This document shows positions 50,076 through 58,199 of a DNA stretch of 64,000 nucleotides, one piece after another. The DNA lies in NCBI GenBank assembly GCA_029027265.1, contig CP093061.1, positions 1,488,001-1,552,000 on the forward strand, in the 5' to 3' direction. The notes under the pieces are model-generated. The model made no database searches and had not been told where the DNA came from. It saw nothing but the letters and a program-made list of their open reading frames with translations. Numbering within the stretch: position 1 is the stretch's first letter; every line of letters begins with the position of its first letter. Both the position numbers and the translations under genes were made by a program. This DNA comes from Sulfurospirillum_A sp029027265. GTDB taxonomy: Bacteria; Campylobacterota; Campylobacteria; Campylobacterales; Sulfurospirillaceae.

Positions 50076-50330
50076 ATGTGCAATTGCATAGAAACAGTAT
50101 TGGAAGAAATAAAAGAAAAATTAAAACCCAAAAAAGAGGTCTTGGAGTTTAAAGTAGATTGGCAGGGAAGAGTATTAAGATTTGATGGGGGTTGTGGTGT
50201 TGGACTTTACGCTGAATCGGAATATAGAGACATAAAAAAGAATGGCGACCCATTTTTAAACAAAACAAAAGACAAACATTTCGTAGCCATGAGTTTTTGC
50301 CCTTTTTGTGGTGAATCACTAAAGATATAA
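50076..50330 (+). CDS. Small cysteine-containing phage protein
   Basis: 84 residues, beginning MCNCIETVLEEIKEKL and ending with CPFCGES. The N-terminal CNC and the C-terminal CPFCG could share one zinc ion. Proteins of this type (CNCI start, YCPFCGKK end) are common in phage recombination regions; function unknown. Confidence 0.6.
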   Translation: MCNCIETVLEEIKEKLKPKKEVLEFKVDWQGRVLRFDGGCGVGLYAESEYRDIKKNGDPFLNKTKDKHFVAMSFCPFCGESLKI

Positions 50331-50344
50331 AAGGATAATGACAA

Positions 50345-50944
50345 ATGAGTAACAATTATTACACTCACAAAGCTACACTGGAGACAGTTTCTGTTGGCGG
50401 TTTTTTTGAACCCATAAAGGAAGAGGTTCAAATTGAAAAAGTTGCAGGTGGGTACAAATACCACTGCAAGGAAGATATTAGCGAAGAATATGGAGATTAC
50501 AACGACAAAGGACAAAGAGTAGATTTTCATAAAGAGCCGGTGATTGTACTTGGTAGAAGATTTACCCTATTTAACATAGAACCTTTAAGAGAAAAAATAG
50601 AGATTAAACAATGTGCTCTATGTCACACAGATTGCACTGGCGAAGACTATGAACATTTTGATGAAGATGGGGATAGAATCTGCGAAGATTGCTACATGGA
50701 AGATAATTTTTCACGATGCAGTGTGTGTGAAGAAAGTATACCTAATGACGAAATTGATGAAAAACATTTTATTTATGAAAATGGGCTTTATGAAATTTTA
50801 TCAAAGCCTTATTATTCGACTGATGGTTTTAGCATGTCTTTATTTGAAGATTCAGTTAGGAAAATTAAAAAACTTAATGAAGAACATGAAGATACTAGCA
50901 CAATGTGTGCTGATTGTTTAAATTGTTTTAAAAAGGAAAAATAA
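50345..50944 (+). CDS. Phage protein with LIM-like double zinc ribbon
   Basis: 199 residues. The middle has CALCHTDC, CEDC and CSVC, and the end CADCLNC, giving enough cysteine pairs for two zinc sites in a LIM/RING-like arrangement. The N-terminal 70 residues are beta-rich. Function unknown; the zinc ribbons suggest nucleic-acid or protein contact. It shares 1 bp with ssb. Confidence 0.6.
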   Translation: MSNNYYTHKATLETVSVGGFFEPIKEEVQIEKVAGGYKYHCKEDISEEYGDYNDKGQRVDFHKEPVIVLGRRFTLFNIEPLREKIEIKQCALCHTDCTGEDYEHFDEDGDRICEDCYMEDNFSRCSVCEESIPNDEIDEKHFIYENGLYEILSKPYYSTDGFSMSLFEDSVRKIKKLNEEHEDTSTMCADCLNCFKKEK

Positions 50945-51447
50945 TGTTTAATAAAGTAATTTTAGTAGGAAACTTAACAAGAGATTGTGAACTAAGATAC
51001 TTACCTAGTGGAAGTGCCGTTTGCACAACTGGCATTGCAACAAATAGAAAATTTAAAGCAAAAGATGGCACACAAAAAGAGGAAGTATGTTTTATAGATA
51101 TTATTTTTTTTGGTAGAACTGCTGAAATAGCAAACCAATACCTCGGACGTGGTAAAAAAGTACTTGTAGAAGGTCGTTTAAAACTAGACCAATGGACAGA
51201 TCAAAACGGTGGAAAGAGAAGTAAACACTCCGTAACTGTTGACAATCTTCAAATGCTTGGCTCTAAAAATGATAGTGAATCAAATAACGCTCAAGCACCA
51301 CAGCACGGAGGCTATGAACAACCACAACAGCCACCAACACAAACTTATCAAGCAAATCCACAAGGTTATCAGCAACCACAAGCACACAAACCTGTAGGCA
51401 ATGAAATACCTGACATCGATATTAATGAAGAAGAAATACCATTCTGA
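50944..51447 (+). CDS. ssb: Single-stranded DNA-binding protein
   Basis: 167 residues. OB-fold opening FNKVILVGNLTRDCELRYLP, the conserved IDIIFFGRTAEIANQYLGRG and VEGRLKLDQWTDQNG. A Gln/Pro-rich linker is followed by the acidic tip DINEEEIPF that binds partner proteins. It is phage-encoded and would coat the strands made by the exonuclease for RecT. Confidence 0.95.
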   Translation: MFNKVILVGNLTRDCELRYLPSGSAVCTTGIATNRKFKAKDGTQKEEVCFIDIIFFGRTAEIANQYLGRGKKVLVEGRLKLDQWTDQNGGKRSKHSVTVDNLQMLGSKNDSESNNAQAPQHGGYEQPQQPPTQTYQANPQGYQQPQAHKPVGNEIPDIDINEEEIPF

Positions 51448-51448
51448 C

Positions 51449-51583
51449 ATGAAAAGTCTAATCAAAAAAGGAAAAGAAAAAGTAAACAACATTAAACAAG
51501 CTACTGACGAATTTAGTAAAGTTCCAATGAGTATAAAAATGGAACTTAGGGCTATTGAAAAGAAGATAAGGGGGAATCTATGA
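51449..51583 (+). CDS. Very small basic phage protein
   Basis: 44 codons from the ATG 1 bp after the ssb stop (an upstream start at 51401 would lie within ssb in another frame and is rejected). Helical, Lys-rich. Its stop overlaps the Xis-like gene by 4 bp. Nothing recognised. Confidence 0.45.
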   Translation: MKSLIKKGKEKVNNIKQATDEFSKVPMSIKMELRAIEKKIRGNL

Positions 51584-51837
51584 AAATAGAAATAGATCTA
51601 AATCATCTAATGACTCCACTAATCCGAGAAATCCAAAAAGTAGCAACATTTAATGCAAAAAAAGAGATTTATCCTAAAAAAATTAGAGGAAACACCTTAG
51701 CAGCACTACTTTTAAATATAACCCCAAACACCTTAAAACAACGGGTACATAAAGGTTTTTATCAAGAGGGCTATCATTTCATTAAAAAAAGTGATAGAGT
51801 TTATGAGTGGAATAGAGATGCTTTACTTGAAGACTAG
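51580..51837 (+). CDS. Putative excisionase (Xis-like HTH)
   Basis: 85 residues. The C-terminal half (LAALLLNITPNTLKQRVHKG, then FYQEGYHFIKKSDRVYEWNR) has the winged-helix pattern of excisionase/MerR-like proteins, ending with the aromatic wing and a short helix. It lies directly upstream of the integrase gene, the usual place for xis. Confidence 0.6.
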   Translation: MKIEIDLNHLMTPLIREIQKVATFNAKKEIYPKKIRGNTLAALLLNITPNTLKQRVHKGFYQEGYHFIKKSDRVYEWNRDALLED

Positions 51838-51845
51838 GAGTCATC

Positions 51846-52869
51846 ATGGCAGTAAAGTTATTTACTCGAAAATGTAAAGGAAAAGATATTCTTTATGTAG
51901 AGTATAAAGAAAGTGAGGAAGTCACTCAATCTCGAGGATACAAGGCTAAATGTATCATATGTATACAGGAACATTATACCACAAATAGAGCGTAAATTGG
52001 AAGATAATTTGCGATTAAGTGGTTATAAAATCTCTGAATTTACAGATATGGTACTTTTGGAAACAAAAGAGGAGCGAAAACATAACACATACGAAATTTA
52101 TAAGCATGCGGTTAAAAAGTTCTTTAAAATTATGGGCGATTCCGATATTGAAAAAATAAGAGTGAGAGATATTGATAGATACATTTTTGCTATGAAAAAG
52201 CAAGGACTATCTAGCAGCACAATATCGCTTTATCTTGCTCCTATTAGATTGGCTTTCAACGAAGCCATAAGACAGGAGATTATCGATAAAAACCCAGTCA
52301 ATTTTGCTAAAAAGCCCACCGTAAGAAACAAGAAAAAGAAGCCCTTTACTCTTCTTCAAATGCACTATTTATTAAATAATGCAAAAGGAGAACTAAAGAC
52401 GTTTCTATATTTCGCTTTTTTTACCGGTGCGAGACCAAACGAAATTTTAGGATTAAATTGGGAAGATATAAACGATGGTAGTGTCTACATTCAAAGAACT
52501 ATTATTGGTAGAAACTTATCAAATTCACCTAAAAACGGAAAGTGTAGAAAATTAGCAATGATGAAGCCTTTAAAAGACTTTATTAAAACCAGGGAAAGAG
52601 GGCGAAACTTACAAAAAGTAGTTTCTTTAACATACTCCTCAGCGAGTAGAGAATTTAAAAAGCTAATCAAACTCGCTGGGTATGAAAAAACGTCTCTACA
52701 TGTAACAAGGCATACTTTTACTAGCTTACTGTTACAAGCGAGAGAAAGCCCCTCTTTAGTTCAATACTTTTTAGGTCATTCTTCGCTAAATATGATTAAT
52801 AAAGTATATGCTCACTATATCGAAGATGAACACGATGTCACACGGATAGAAAAAATATTATCTATGTAG
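51846..52869 (+). pseudogene. Tyrosine integrase with a frameshift in the N-terminal region
   Basis: The catalytic domain is intact: ARPNEILGLNWEDI (first Arg), HVTRHTFTSLL (HxxR) and LGHSSLNMINKVYAHY (nucleophile Tyr). The best start, ATG 51846 with AGGAG six bases upstream, opens a frame that begins like an arm-binding domain (VKLFTRKCKGKDILYVEYKE) but stops at 51995. The continuation (RKSLNLEDTRLNVSYVYRN) is in the +1 frame from about 51907. One extra base in that area accounts for both; without it the protein would be about 340 residues. Alternatively translation starts at GTG 51913 (318 residues), giving an integrase lacking part of the arm-binding domain. Confidence 0.8.
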
Positions 52870-52871
52870 TT

Positions 52872-52890
52872 TGGCACACTTTTTGGCACA
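52872..52890. promoter_or_regulatory. Right attachment-region TGGCACA boxes
   Basis: TGGCACA at 52872-52878 and 52884-52890, 2 bp after the integrase stop, matching the three copies beside attL. Likely integrase arm-type sites. Confidence 0.55.
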
Positions 52891-52895
52891 GTTGG

Positions 52896-52944
52896 AAAAA
52901 CGACACCCTTTTGACCCCCAAAACAGGGCTAATTAGTCGTTTTT
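52896..52944. terminator. Long inverted repeat between integrase and pdxA
   Basis: AAAAACGAC (52896-52904) pairs with GTCGTTTTT (52936-52944); inside it CCCTTTTG and CAAAACAGGG pair imperfectly. It lies between two convergent genes and could end both transcripts. Its right arm overlaps the phage-supplied end of pdxA. Confidence 0.5.
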
Positions 52945-53850
52945 GTCACTTAAGGATAAATTAACTGCTTCTTTGATTGCGTTGACGTAACTTATATTTG
53001 AAGGATTTTTGTCTTTATAGGCTATGTCAAAGGCCGTTCCATGGTCTACAGAGGTTCTTATAATACCAGCATTTAGGCTTACATTAATGCTTTCATCAAA
53101 GAAAAGCGCTTTTAGTGGTATGAGTCCTTGGTCATGGTACATGCATATAAAATATTTGAATTTTTCTCTACTTCTACATGTAAAAGCAGTATCAGGTACT
53201 AATGGACCGATAAAAACTTTTTTACCTAACACTTTATTTGCTTTTTTTATAGCTTTTTTGATTTTAAAATCTTCATCTCCTATAACTCCTCCATCACCGG
53301 CATGAGGATTTAAACCCAAAACACCAATTTTCTCTACATGTAAAGAGTTTTGTACTGTTAAAAGAAACTTTTTTAGCTTTTTTGAAGTTAAAGCTTCACT
53401 GACATCTTTTAGCGGAATATGGTGTGTATATAGTATTGTAAACATTTTTTCACAACCTAGCATCATGATTGCTTTGTCACTTAGAGCATCGGTATGCCCA
53501 ATAAAAGGAACATTAGCTTTTTCCCATGATTCTTTGTTTATAGGAAGTGTTACAATACCAGATACTTCACCTTTTTTAGCGAGTTTTACAGCAGTACGAA
53601 AACTTGTGTATGAGAGTTCTCCTGCTCTTCTTGTGCTTTTGCCTGCTTCTATCTCAAAAATCTTTCCACACTCTTTACATGTAAAGTCTTTTGGAATATC
53701 AAGCCCAAGTGAAGCTGCTCCCCAATGAAGCATAGTTTTGTTTATGCAATATATGGGTTCACAAAACTCTTTTATGGTTTCATGTGAACGCAAGGCAATT
53801 TCAAGCCCTATGCCATTTATGTCGCCTATGCTAATGGCTATTTTTTGCAT
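52933..53850 (-). CDS. pdxA: 4-hydroxythreonine-4-phosphate dehydrogenase
   Basis: Oxidises and decarboxylates 4-phosphohydroxy-L-threonine for pyridoxal phosphate synthesis, working with PdxJ. 305 residues. Motifs: ISIGDINGIGLEIALRS at the N-terminus, the metal histidines in PFIGHTDAL and in CMYHDQGLIPLK, and NPHAGDGG. The last four residues (DKND) and the stop come from the prophage; the native end (a single Lys) lies at attL. The changed tail is short and unlikely to harm the enzyme. It overlaps pdxJ by 13 bp. Confidence 0.95.
   Translation of the reverse strand: MQKIAISIGDINGIGLEIALRSHETIKEFCEPIYCINKTMLHWGAASLGLDIPKDFTCKECGKIFEIEAGKSTRRAGELSYTSFRTAVKLAKKGEVSGIVTLPINKESWEKANVPFIGHTDALSDKAIMMLGCEKMFTILYTHHIPLKDVSEALTSKKLKKFLLTVQNSLHVEKIGVLGLNPHAGDGGVIGDEDFKIKKAIKKANKVLGKKVFIGPLVPDTAFTCRSREKFKYFICMYHDQGLIPLKALFFDESINVSLNAGIIRTSVDHGTAFDIAYKDKNPSNISYVNAIKEAVNLSLSDKND
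52948..52963. other. attR core (right copy of the 16-bp attachment repeat)
   Basis: Same 16 bases as 13722-13737, encoding NLSLS near the pdxA C-terminus on the minus strand. Position could be off by one base. Confidence 0.85.
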
Positions 53851-54620
53851 AACACTATCATCTCTTTTACCGCACTTTCAAATCCTGTAAAAATGCTACG
53901 AGCAATGATGCTTTGACCAATATTGAGTTCAATAATTTCTGGTATGCTTGCTATTGCTTTTACATTTTGGTAGTTAAGTCCATGGCCTGCTGCTACTTTT
54001 AAATTTAGTTCATTAGCCAAGGTAGCTGAAGTTTGAAGTTGTAAAGTTGCAACTTTTAGCTTTACATGTAGTTCATCTCTTGGAAGCTCAAGAACTTTTA
54101 TGGAGTGATTTGTATTTTTAAGATTTGTATTTAACATGGCATATATGTTTGCATAGAGTCCAGTGTGTAGTTCTACCCATTGTGCTCCTAAACTTTTTGC
54201 CATTTTGATTTGAAACATATCGGGGTCAATAAAGACAGAAAGTTCTATATTTGCTTTTTTTAATCTTTTACTAATAATTTCGATAGCTTTAAAATTTGTT
54301 ATCAAATCAAGCCCACCTTCAGTCGTAACTTCTTCTCTTTTTTCAGGAACAAGGGTAACCCTGTGCGGATTCATATCTATAACAGTATCAATAATTTGGG
54401 CATCTATTGCACACTCCATATTTATAGGAAGTTGCGAATTTTCTATGATACGAAGTGCATCCATATCATTAATATGTCGTCTATCTTCTCTTAAATGTAT
54501 TGTTATCTGGTCAGCTCCTGCTCTTTTTACAAGACTTATTGCGTCAAGTGGGTCTGGGTCATTTATTTTTCTTGCCTCCCTTAAAACTGCTATATGGTCT
54601 ATATTTACACCTAGTAACAT
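53838..54620 (-). CDS. pdxJ: Pyridoxine 5'-phosphate synthase
   Basis: Condenses 1-deoxyxylulose 5-phosphate with 3-amino-2-oxopropyl phosphate to pyridoxine 5'-phosphate. 260 residues. TIM-barrel with the conserved LGVNIDHIAVLREARK start, ITIHLREDRRHI, VTLVPEKREEVTTEGG and AAGHGLNYQNV. It heads the pdxJ-pdxA operon. Confidence 0.97.
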   Translation of the reverse strand: MLLGVNIDHIAVLREARKINDPDPLDAISLVKRAGADQITIHLREDRRHINDMDALRIIENSQLPINMECAIDAQIIDTVIDMNPHRVTLVPEKREEVTTEGGLDLITNFKAIEIISKRLKKANIELSVFIDPDMFQIKMAKSLGAQWVELHTGLYANIYAMLNTNLKNTNHSIKVLELPRDELHVKLKVATLQLQTSATLANELNLKVAAGHGLNYQNVKAIASIPEIIELNIGQSIIARSIFTGFESAVKEMIVLCKK

Positions 54621-54706
54621 TAATGTCCTTTAATTTTCTATCATTTTAGCAAAAAAACAGTTAGTTATATGTAAAATAGTTTTAATGTGAAATATAAGGA
54701 GTTTTT

Positions 54707-56338
54707 ATGAATTTTAAAACAAAAATTGTTGGGTCTTTTATAACACTAGTTTGTGTACTGGTTGTAACAAATGTATTTGTTTATAATAATTTGTTAAATA
54801 TACATAATAGTTTAAAAACTTTAAATGAAACCTCTTTTAAAAGTATCACACTTCTTTTAGAAGCTGATAGAAATTCATACCAATCAAATTTATCTATCTT
54901 AAGAGCAATCAACGATAATCAATTGAAAGATTTAGATAAATTTATTCAAGAGGGTGTATATAAAAATTTAAAACAGACTTTTGATAGGTTTGAAAAATTT
55001 CAAAAACTTATAGAAGCCCATCTACCAGTTTCAGAACAAACTAAATTTAAGGATTTTTATACATTTCACAAACTTTTAGAATCTGATACAACAAAACTTG
55101 TTGATATGGTTAAAGCAGCATCTTTTTATAAAGCAAAAAAATATTATGCTAAAAATTATCAAAAAAGTTTCTATAAAATGAGAGATATGTTAGATATTTT
55201 TACAGAACTATCTTATAAAAATATAGATGAAGAATATGCTGAAATGGAAGAGCTTTTAATAAGTTCTGAAAAAAGTTTTATGATTTCAGCATTTTTCAGT
55301 ATTGCTTTAGCAATATTTTTCTCTATTATATTAGGAAGAGCTGTTAAAAAATCAACTTCATTAATAAATGAAAAATTTGAAAATCTAGCTGGTTCAGAAG
55401 CTGATTTATCCGTTCGGTTGAGTAAAAAAGGATTAGAAAAAGAGTTTGCTGATGTAACTGTAAATGCAAATAAATTTATAGAAAAACTTCAAATCATCAT
55501 AAATAACTCAAAAACAGTTTCAAGTGAAAATTCAGTAATAGCGAGTGAACTATCATCTACAGCTTTACATGTAGGAAAAAATTCTGAAAAACAGAGTTAT
55601 TATGTAAATAGAACGGCAAAAAGTGGTAGAAAGTTAAGTGAAGAGTTAAAATCATCAGTCGCGGGTGCTAGAGAGTCTCAAAATGAACTAGCTCAAATTA
55701 ATAAGCAGATGAATGAAATGACAGAAAAAGTTAATGTCTTACAAAATGCTATGCAAGAGACTATGGAGAGTGAATTGGCACTCCAAAGTAAGCTAGAACA
55801 AGCTTCTGAAAATGCAAATGAAGTTAAAAATGTTCTTGATGTTATACGAGATATTGCAGACCAAACAAATTTATTGGCACTTAATGCTGCTATTGAAGCG
55901 GCACGTGCTGGGGAGCATGGACGTGGTTTTGCTGTTGTTGCTGATGAAGTAAGAGCCTTAGCAGAGCGAACTCAAAAATCACTTGGTGAAATAGACGCTA
56001 CTACAAATTTAGTTGTTCAAAGTGTTATGGAGAGTACAGATGAAATCAATGCCAATTCAAAAAAAGTTGAAAAACTAACACATATATCATCTGAACTACA
56101 AGATACAATTAGTAGTGTAGTAGAGGTACTAGAATCAGCAGTAAGCTCTGCTAATAAATCAGTTGAAGATTATATAGTAACGGCAGATAAAATAAATTAT
56201 ATAGTAGATGAAATAGAAAAATCAAATAAACTTACAGAAGAGAATAGAAGGTCAATTCAAGAAGTAAATGCAGCAACAGACCAATTAGATTCTATGAGCA
56301 AAAAACTAAATAATGAACTTATGAAGTTTAAATCTTAA
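54707..56338 (+). CDS. Methyl-accepting chemotaxis protein
   Basis: 543 residues. Membrane helices at about 8-28 and 192-212 bracket a 160-residue helical periplasmic sensor (four-helix-bundle-like). A HAMP-like segment and a signalling domain follow, with the CheA/CheW-binding hairpin DQTNLLALNAAIEAARAGEH and GRGFAVVADEVRALAERTQK. The ligand is unknown. Monocistronic, with its own AAGGAG site; divergent from pdxJ with 86 bp between. Confidence 0.93.
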   Translation: MNFKTKIVGSFITLVCVLVVTNVFVYNNLLNIHNSLKTLNETSFKSITLLLEADRNSYQSNLSILRAINDNQLKDLDKFIQEGVYKNLKQTFDRFEKFQKLIEAHLPVSEQTKFKDFYTFHKLLESDTTKLVDMVKAASFYKAKKYYAKNYQKSFYKMRDMLDIFTELSYKNIDEEYAEMEELLISSEKSFMISAFFSIALAIFFSIILGRAVKKSTSLINEKFENLAGSEADLSVRLSKKGLEKEFADVTVNANKFIEKLQIIINNSKTVSSENSVIASELSSTALHVGKNSEKQSYYVNRTAKSGRKLSEELKSSVAGARESQNELAQINKQMNEMTEKVNVLQNAMQETMESELALQSKLEQASENANEVKNVLDVIRDIADQTNLLALNAAIEAARAGEHGRGFAVVADEVRALAERTQKSLGEIDATTNLVVQSVMESTDEINANSKKVEKLTHISSELQDTISSVVEVLESAVSSANKSVEDYIVTADKINYIVDEIEKSNKLTEENRRSIQEVNAATDQLDSMSKKLNNELMKFKS

Positions 56339-56377
56339 TAAGAGTAAAATTTGCTTTTATTTTAAGGAGGTTCCATT

Positions 56378-57238
56378 ATGGATGGAATAGTTTTTTTAAA
56401 TGGTGAATATCTTAAGGCTGATGAAGCAAAAGTTTCTATTTTTGACAGAGGTTATATGTTCGGAGATGGTGTTTACGAAGTAGTACCAGTGGTAAATTAT
56501 ACAGTTTTAGATAGAGAACCTTTTTTAGAAAGATTTGGTAGAAGTCTGAGTGAGCTTGATTTAGCTTGGCCAATGAGTAAAAATAAATTTTTAAATATGA
56601 TTGATGAGTTGGTTAAGAAAAATGATATCAAAGAGGGTGGAGTTTATATGCAAGTGACTCGTGGAGTAGCTCCTCGTGATTTTTCATACCCAAAAGATAC
56701 ACCTACAACTTGTACAGCGTTTGGATTTAAAAAAAATGTTATTCATAATCCATATGCTAAAAGTGGTGTAAAAGTAGCATTTGTAGAAGATATAAGATGG
56801 AAAAGAAGAGATGTGAAATCTATTGCACTACTAGGTCAATGTATGGCAAAAGAGGAAGCTAAAAGAAAAGGTGCTTATGAAGGTTGGATGGTAGAAGATG
56901 GATTTGTTACAGAGGGTACTTCTTCAAGTGCCTATATTGTAAAAGACAATGTAATCATAACTAGACCCCTTTCAAACTCTATTTTACCAGGTATTAGAAG
57001 AAAACTTTTAATTGAGATTGCTAATGAGCATAACATTAAGATAGAAGAGCGTCTTTTTAGTCCTGAAGAGGCATTAAATGCAGATGAAGCATTTTTATCG
57101 AGTGCAACTACATTTGTCTTAGCAATAGTAGAGATAGATGGCAAAAAGATAGGCAGTGGAAAACCTGGACCTATTTTTGAAAAAATGAGAAAGATGTATA
57201 TTGAATCTGCGCTTAAAATTGCAGGTGTGTCACTATAA
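56378..57238 (+). CDS. dat: D-amino acid aminotransferase (fold-type IV PLP enzyme)
   Basis: 286 residues preceded by a strong AAGGAGG. Begins FLNGEYLKADEAKVSIFDRG with the IFDRGYMFGDGVYE motif of D-alanine transaminases. The PLP lysine is in DVKSIALLGQ, and WMVEDGFVTEGTSSS and SNSILPGIRR are the phosphate- and substrate-site loops. It would make D-glutamate or D-alanine for peptidoglycan. Branched-chain aminotransferase (IlvE) is the alternative, but length and motifs favour Dat. It is followed at once by the EamA gene. Confidence 0.88.
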   Translation: MDGIVFLNGEYLKADEAKVSIFDRGYMFGDGVYEVVPVVNYTVLDREPFLERFGRSLSELDLAWPMSKNKFLNMIDELVKKNDIKEGGVYMQVTRGVAPRDFSYPKDTPTTCTAFGFKKNVIHNPYAKSGVKVAFVEDIRWKRRDVKSIALLGQCMAKEEAKRKGAYEGWMVEDGFVTEGTSSSAYIVKDNVIITRPLSNSILPGIRRKLLIEIANEHNIKIEERLFSPEEALNADEAFLSSATTFVLAIVEIDGKKIGSGKPGPIFEKMRKMYIESALKIAGVSL

Positions 57239-58116
57239 ACAGGGTACAACTTCCTAAATTAAGTGATTATTTACAACTTATTATACTTGCAGCTATTTGG
57301 GGAAGTTCTTTTTTAGCTATTGAGATAGCTATAGAAAATATTTCCCCTTTTTTAGTTGCTTTTGGCAGGATAAGTTTTGCTACACTTTTTCTTCTTTTTG
57401 TTGTTTTTTATAAAAACTATTCATTTCCAAAAGACAAAAAAACGTGGTATATACTTATTGTTGTTGGCATACTAAATAATGCTATTCCTTTTTTTCTAAT
57501 AAGTTGGGGACAACAGTATATTGATAGCTCAACTGCCGCCATTATGCTTTCATGTGGACCTTTTATTGCTCTTGTTTTATCTCACTATGCAACCAAAGAT
57601 GAAAATTTTTCTATTTATAAACTTATAAGTGTAGTACTTGGTTTTATAGGAGTTTTTGTACTTGTTGGTGGTAATATAGTAAATCAAAGAGTTGATGCCA
57701 TATATGGTCAGTTGGCTGTTTTATTGGCGACTGTTGGATATATAGGTGCTGGACTTCTTATACGTAAATTAAAACACATTAATGCTGTAATTTGTTCAAC
57801 TTCTATGTTTTTAACGGCAACAGTTGTTATGTTACCATTTGTCTCAGTTTATGAAATTATGAATATTGATTTTAGTGGTATTTCTGCACTCACAATTATT
57901 TATTTGGCTATCTTTCCTACGGCAATTGCTTCTTTAGTTAGAGTGAAATTAGTTCAAAAAACAGGTATCCAATTTATGTCTCAAGTTGCATATTTTATCC
58001 CTATATTTTCTATTTTTTGGGCTTGGGTATTTCTGTCTGAATTGCCAACTGCTAATGCTTGGATAGCCCTGTTGTTTATACTTTCAGGGCTATTGATTAG
58101 AAGGATAAAAGAGTAA
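57235..58116 (+). CDS. EamA/DMT-family transporter with an ATA in place of the expected start codon
   Basis: 294 codons from 57235. Two EamA repeats and about ten membrane helices: LIILAAIWGSSFLAIEIAIE at the N-terminus, ISWGQQYIDSSTAAIMLSCG, and LPTANAWIALLFILSGLLIR at the end. Upstream of the internal ATG at 57544 the frame is open back to a stop at 57214 but has no ATG, GTG or TTG. The codon at 57235 is ATA, overlapping the dat stop as ATAA where an ATGA junction is expected. A G-to-A change would have removed the start while keeping the dat stop. Starting at 57544 would lose three helices. Substrate unknown. Confidence 0.8.
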   Translation: MNRVQLPKLSDYLQLIILAAIWGSSFLAIEIAIENISPFLVAFGRISFATLFLLFVVFYKNYSFPKDKKTWYILIVVGILNNAIPFFLISWGQQYIDSSTAAIMLSCGPFIALVLSHYATKDENFSIYKLISVVLGFIGVFVLVGGNIVNQRVDAIYGQLAVLLATVGYIGAGLLIRKLKHINAVICSTSMFLTATVVMLPFVSVYEIMNIDFSGISALTIIYLAIFPTAIASLVRVKLVQKTGIQFMSQVAYFIPIFSIFWAWVFLSELPTANAWIALLFILSGLLIRRIKE

Positions 58117-58149
58117 TATTTCAAAAATGTAATATTAATGTTATTTTGA

Positions 58150-58155
58150 TATAAT
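58150..58155 (+). promoter_or_regulatory. Probable -10 box of the ilvB operon
   Basis: TATAAT at 58150-58155 within TTTTGATATAATAAAAG, 45 bp before ilvB. The -35 is weak, as is common in Campylobacterota sigma-70 promoters. Confidence 0.5.
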
Positions 58156-58199
58156 AAAAGACTTTTTTAAAGTAAATTAATATAGTAAAAGGAGAAGTC

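Larger units (their letters stand above)
13722..52963. mobile_element. Lambda-like (siphovirus) prophage of about 39.2 kb integrated in the 3' end of pdxA
   Basis: Boundaries are a 16-bp direct repeat: 13722-13737 and 52948-52963. The right copy is inside the last codons of pdxA. The left copy, read on the minus strand in the same frame, ends after two further codons (AAA then TAA), which is the expected original pdxA end. Modules left to right are early/replication, packaging, head, tail, lysis, lysogeny switch, recombination, integrase. HK97-fold head genes plus lambda gpM/L/K/I/J-like tail genes indicate a long non-contractile tail. The integrase carries a frameshift in its N-terminal region, so spontaneous excision may be impaired; the structural genes look intact. 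Confidence 0.93.
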
